Of a stretch of DNA of 64,000 nucleotides, positions 62,064-64,000 are shown in pieces (the first letter of the stretch is position 1; the number at the start of each line of letters is the position of its first letter). Source of the DNA: Hyphomonadaceae bacterium UBA5336 (lineage in GTDB: Bacteria > Pseudomonadota > Alphaproteobacteria > Caulobacterales > Hyphomonadaceae); contig DHQO01000022.1 of NCBI GenBank assembly GCA_002408125.1, positions 62,001 to 126,000 on the forward strand. Direction: 5' to 3'. The notes below the pieces were generated by a model that was not told the DNA's origin, made no database searches, and was given only the letters and a program-made list of their open reading frames with translations. The position numbers were made by a program, and so were the translations under genes.

Positions 62064-63689
62064 ATGAACACCCGTCCTACCTATGCCGAAACGCGCGCCC
62101 AGGTGCTCGCCCGCTATCCCAGCGGCGCGACTTCCAACGGCATCCACGTCGATCACATCGTCCAGCTGAAGCTGCAGAACACCTACAAGACCCATCTCGA
62201 CATCGCCCGCGAAATGGCCGGCGTGATGCGCGCCGACATGGCTGCCTATGACGAGGACAGCGCGAATTTCACCCAGTCGCTGGGCTGCTGGTCGGGTTTC
62301 CATGCCCAGCAGATGATCAAGTCGGTCAAGCGTATGCGCGGCACCGCCAAGGGCACCTATGTCTATCTTTCAGGCTGGATGGTGGCCGGCCTGCGCAACA
62401 CCTGGGGCCACCTGCCGGACCAGTCGATGCATGAGAAGACCGCCGTGGCCGACCTGATTGAGGAGATCTATGTCTCCCTGCGCCAGGCCGACGAGGTCGC
62501 GCTCAACGATCTCTTCCGGGAGCTGAAAGCCGCCCGCGAGGCCGGCGCTGGCCAGGAAGCCATCGATGAGATCATCTATCGCATCGACACGTTCGAAACC
62601 CATGTCGTGCCGATCATCGCCGATATCGATGCCGGCTTCGGCAATGAGCACGCCACCTATCTGCTCGCCAAGGAGCTGATCAAGGCCGGTGCCTGCTGCC
62701 TGCAGATCGAGAATCAGGTCTCTGATGCCAAACAGTGCGGCCACCAGGATGGCAAGGTGACCGTCCCGCGCGAGGACTTCATCACCAAGCTGCGCGCGGT
62801 GCGCATGGCATTCGAGGAGATGGGTATCGACAATGGTGTCATCGTCGCGCGCACCGACAGTCTCGGGGCGGGCCTGACCCAGAAGGTCCCGGTCAGCCGT
62901 GAGGCGGGCGATCTGGCCTCGGAATACATCAAATGGCTCGAAACCGAGGAGATCACCCCGGCCGCGCCGCTGCGCGAGGGTGAGCTCGCGATCCAGATGG
63001 GGGGCAAATTGGTGCGTCCTGTGCGCATGCCCAACGGCCTCTACAAGTTCCAGGAAAACACCGGCAAGCAGCGCGTGGTGGAAGACTGCATCGCCTCGCT
63101 GACCGAAGGCGGCGCGGACCTCCTGTGGATCGAAACAGCCACGCCGAATGTCGACGAGATCGCCTCCATGGTGAACGAGATCCGCGAGGTCGTGCCAAAC
63201 GCCAAGCTGACCTACAACAACTCGCCGAGCTTCAACTGGACGCTCAACCTGCGCAAGCAGGTGCGCGAACAGTGGATCGCCGAGGGCAGGATCGCCGAGG
63301 GCGACTATCCCGAAGGCACCGCGCTGATGTCAGCCGAATTCGACGCCACCGAACTTGGCCGTGAGGCCGATGCCCGCCTGGAACGTTTCCAGTATGACAT
63401 CTCGGCACGCGCCGGCGTGTTCCATAACCTGATTACCCTGCCGACCTTCCACCTGACGGCCAAGGGCATGGACGAGCTGTCGCGCGGCTATTTCGGAAAG
63501 GAGAAGATGGCGGCCTATGTCACCTCGATCCAGCGCGAGGAAATCCGCCGCGGCGTGTCTGCGGTGAAGCACCAGCACGAGGTCGGCTCCGATCTGGGCG
63601 ACACGTTCAAGGAGATGGTTGCCGGCGAGCGCGCCCTGAAGGCCGGCGGTGCCCACAACACGATGAACCAGTTCGAGGCGGTCTCCTAA
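62064..63689 (+). CDS. aceA: Isocitrate lyase
   Basis: Splits isocitrate to glyoxylate and succinate, first step of the glyoxylate shunt. The 541-residue protein is the longer bacterial/eukaryote-like form. The catalytic motif is KQCGHQDGKVTVP, with Cys and His as in the consensus KKCGH but Gln in second place. Other segments are PIIADIDAGFGNEHATYLLA, VIVARTDSLGA and LTYNNSPSFNWTLN. FHLTAKGMDELSRGYFGKEK near the end is also typical. TTTGGAG lies upstream of the ATG. It shares a transcript with aceB; an intrinsic terminator lies 29 bases past the stop. Confidence 0.96.
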   Translation: MNTRPTYAETRAQVLARYPSGATSNGIHVDHIVQLKLQNTYKTHLDIAREMAGVMRADMAAYDEDSANFTQSLGCWSGFHAQQMIKSVKRMRGTAKGTYVYLSGWMVAGLRNTWGHLPDQSMHEKTAVADLIEEIYVSLRQADEVALNDLFRELKAAREAGAGQEAIDEIIYRIDTFETHVVPIIADIDAGFGNEHATYLLAKELIKAGACCLQIENQVSDAKQCGHQDGKVTVPREDFITKLRAVRMAFEEMGIDNGVIVARTDSLGAGLTQKVPVSREAGDLASEYIKWLETEEITPAAPLREGELAIQMGGKLVRPVRMPNGLYKFQENTGKQRVVEDCIASLTEGGADLLWIETATPNVDEIASMVNEIREVVPNAKLTYNNSPSFNWTLNLRKQVREQWIAEGRIAEGDYPEGTALMSAEFDATELGREADARLERFQYDISARAGVFHNLITLPTFHLTAKGMDELSRGYFGKEKMAAYVTSIQREEIRRGVSAVKHQHEVGSDLGDTFKEMVAGERALKAGGAHNTMNQFEAVS

Positions 63690-63717
63690 GGCCCCTTGAA
63701 AGTACTCTGCAAACCTT

Positions 63718-63755
63718 GGCGGCGCTGTCCTCATGGGAGAGCGCCGCTCCTTTTT
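63718..63755 (+). terminator. Rho-independent terminator after aceA
   Basis: GCGGCGCT (63719-63726) pairs with AGCGCCGC (63740-63747); the 13-base loop contains a possible CTC/GAG extension. CTCCTTTTT follows (five T to 63755). It closes the aceB-aceA unit ahead of lldD. Confidence 0.88.
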
Positions 63756-63833
63756 GTCCGGCTAACCCCCGCCGGAAAACTGCGCTAAGGGGAAATCAGG
63801 ACACACATTCAGATGTGCCGGGGAGGCAGGGCC

Positions 63834-64000
63834 ATGATTATTTCGTCACCAGAGGATTTCCGCGCCGTCGCCGAAGACAAGCTGCCGCGCTTCCTGTTCG
63901 ACTATATCGATGGCGGGGCCTATGCCGAGCAGACACTGGCGCGGAATGTCTCCGATTTCGGCGATGTGAAACTGCGCCAGCGCGTGCTGAAGGGCTCTAA
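63834..64000 (+). CDS. lldD: FMN-dependent L-lactate dehydrogenase (partial, N-terminus only)
   Basis: Only the first 55 codons are in the window. The frame from ATG 63834 reads MIISSPEDFRAVAEDKLPRF, then LFDYIDGGAYAEQTLARN and FGDVKLRQRVLKG. This is the usual N-terminus of LldD, a membrane-associated flavoenzyme that oxidises L-lactate to pyruvate and feeds the respiratory chain. GGGAGG lies ten bases upstream. A longer ORF in another frame spans the same bases, but it lacks a ribosome-binding site and any family resemblance. Other FMN 2-hydroxy acid oxidases share the pattern, so the substrate is likely but not proved. Confidence 0.85.
   Translation, partial: MIISSPEDFRAVAEDKLPRFLFDYIDGGAYAEQTLARNVSDFGDVKLRQRVLKGS

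Noticed and set aside
63716..64000. Open frame in another phase over the lldD start
   Set aside because: The frame from ATG 63834 has a strong ribosome-binding site and a clear LldD N-terminus; the other frame has neither and starts inside the aceA terminator.

Overview
The window is a gene-dense, high-GC stretch of an alphaproteobacterial chromosome. Several features fit the Caulobacterales/Maricaulales (Hyphomonadaceae-like) group: the tsaE-amgK-murU-addB-addA-trxA order, an ftsE-ftsX operon running into ydcF, plsC and a DUF2125 gene, a DUF1800/DUF1501 pair, a ScfR/RamB-like regulator beside aceB-aceA, and a possible CtrA-type box. This placement is inferred from gene content and style; there is no rRNA here to prove it. 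I see no transposase, integrase, phage gene or CRISPR array.

Layout. 1-2090: prs (cut by the left edge), pgeF and divergent dut. 2142-2556: tRNA-Arg(CCT) followed by 338 non-coding bases full of hairpins and palindromic repeats. 2557-13831: a co-directional run of obgE, proB, tsaE, amgK, murU, addB, addA and trxA, mostly overlapping, closed by a terminator. 13908-20373: leftward genes, namely a protein of unknown function, an HNH nuclease, and the operon ftsE-ftsX-ydcF-plsC-DUF2125-glycosylase. 20451-22071: zinc-ribbon membrane protein, hpt and a VOC protein. 22068-33401: two membrane proteins, a GNAT protein, purL, yjdM, hslO, argF, a small membrane protein, a thioesterase, and a ferredoxin with its reductase. 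33551-41672: HIG1-like protein, PduO-type adenosyltransferase, DUF1800/DUF1501 pair, 3-hydroxyacyl-CoA dehydrogenase, ihfB, mscL, a membrane protein and hemN.

41916-52305 is the most unusual part: nine tightly packed rightward genes. They encode a MORN-like lipoprotein, an exported protein, two membrane-anchored VWA proteins with MotB-like N-termini, an FHA protein, a MotA/TolQ/ExbB-type channel, a membrane Ser/Thr kinase with a periplasmic FGE-like domain, a PP2C phosphatase and a secreted Gly/Gln/Ser-rich protein. Together they look like a phospho-regulated, ion-driven envelope machine that I cannot match to a described system.

52302-58777: a complete tripartite RND efflux pump (outer membrane lipoprotein, HAE1 pump, adaptor) with a divergent TetR regulator and a palindromic operator between them. 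58774-63689: an XRE/ScfR-like regulator divergent from malate synthase and isocitrate lyase, i.e. the glyoxylate shunt. The window ends inside lldD, an FMN-dependent L-lactate dehydrogenase.

Two families of short hairpin repeats (2332-2450 with 28396-28510, and 27853-27940) show compensatory changes between copies. The 3' part of purL switches abruptly to different codon usage.
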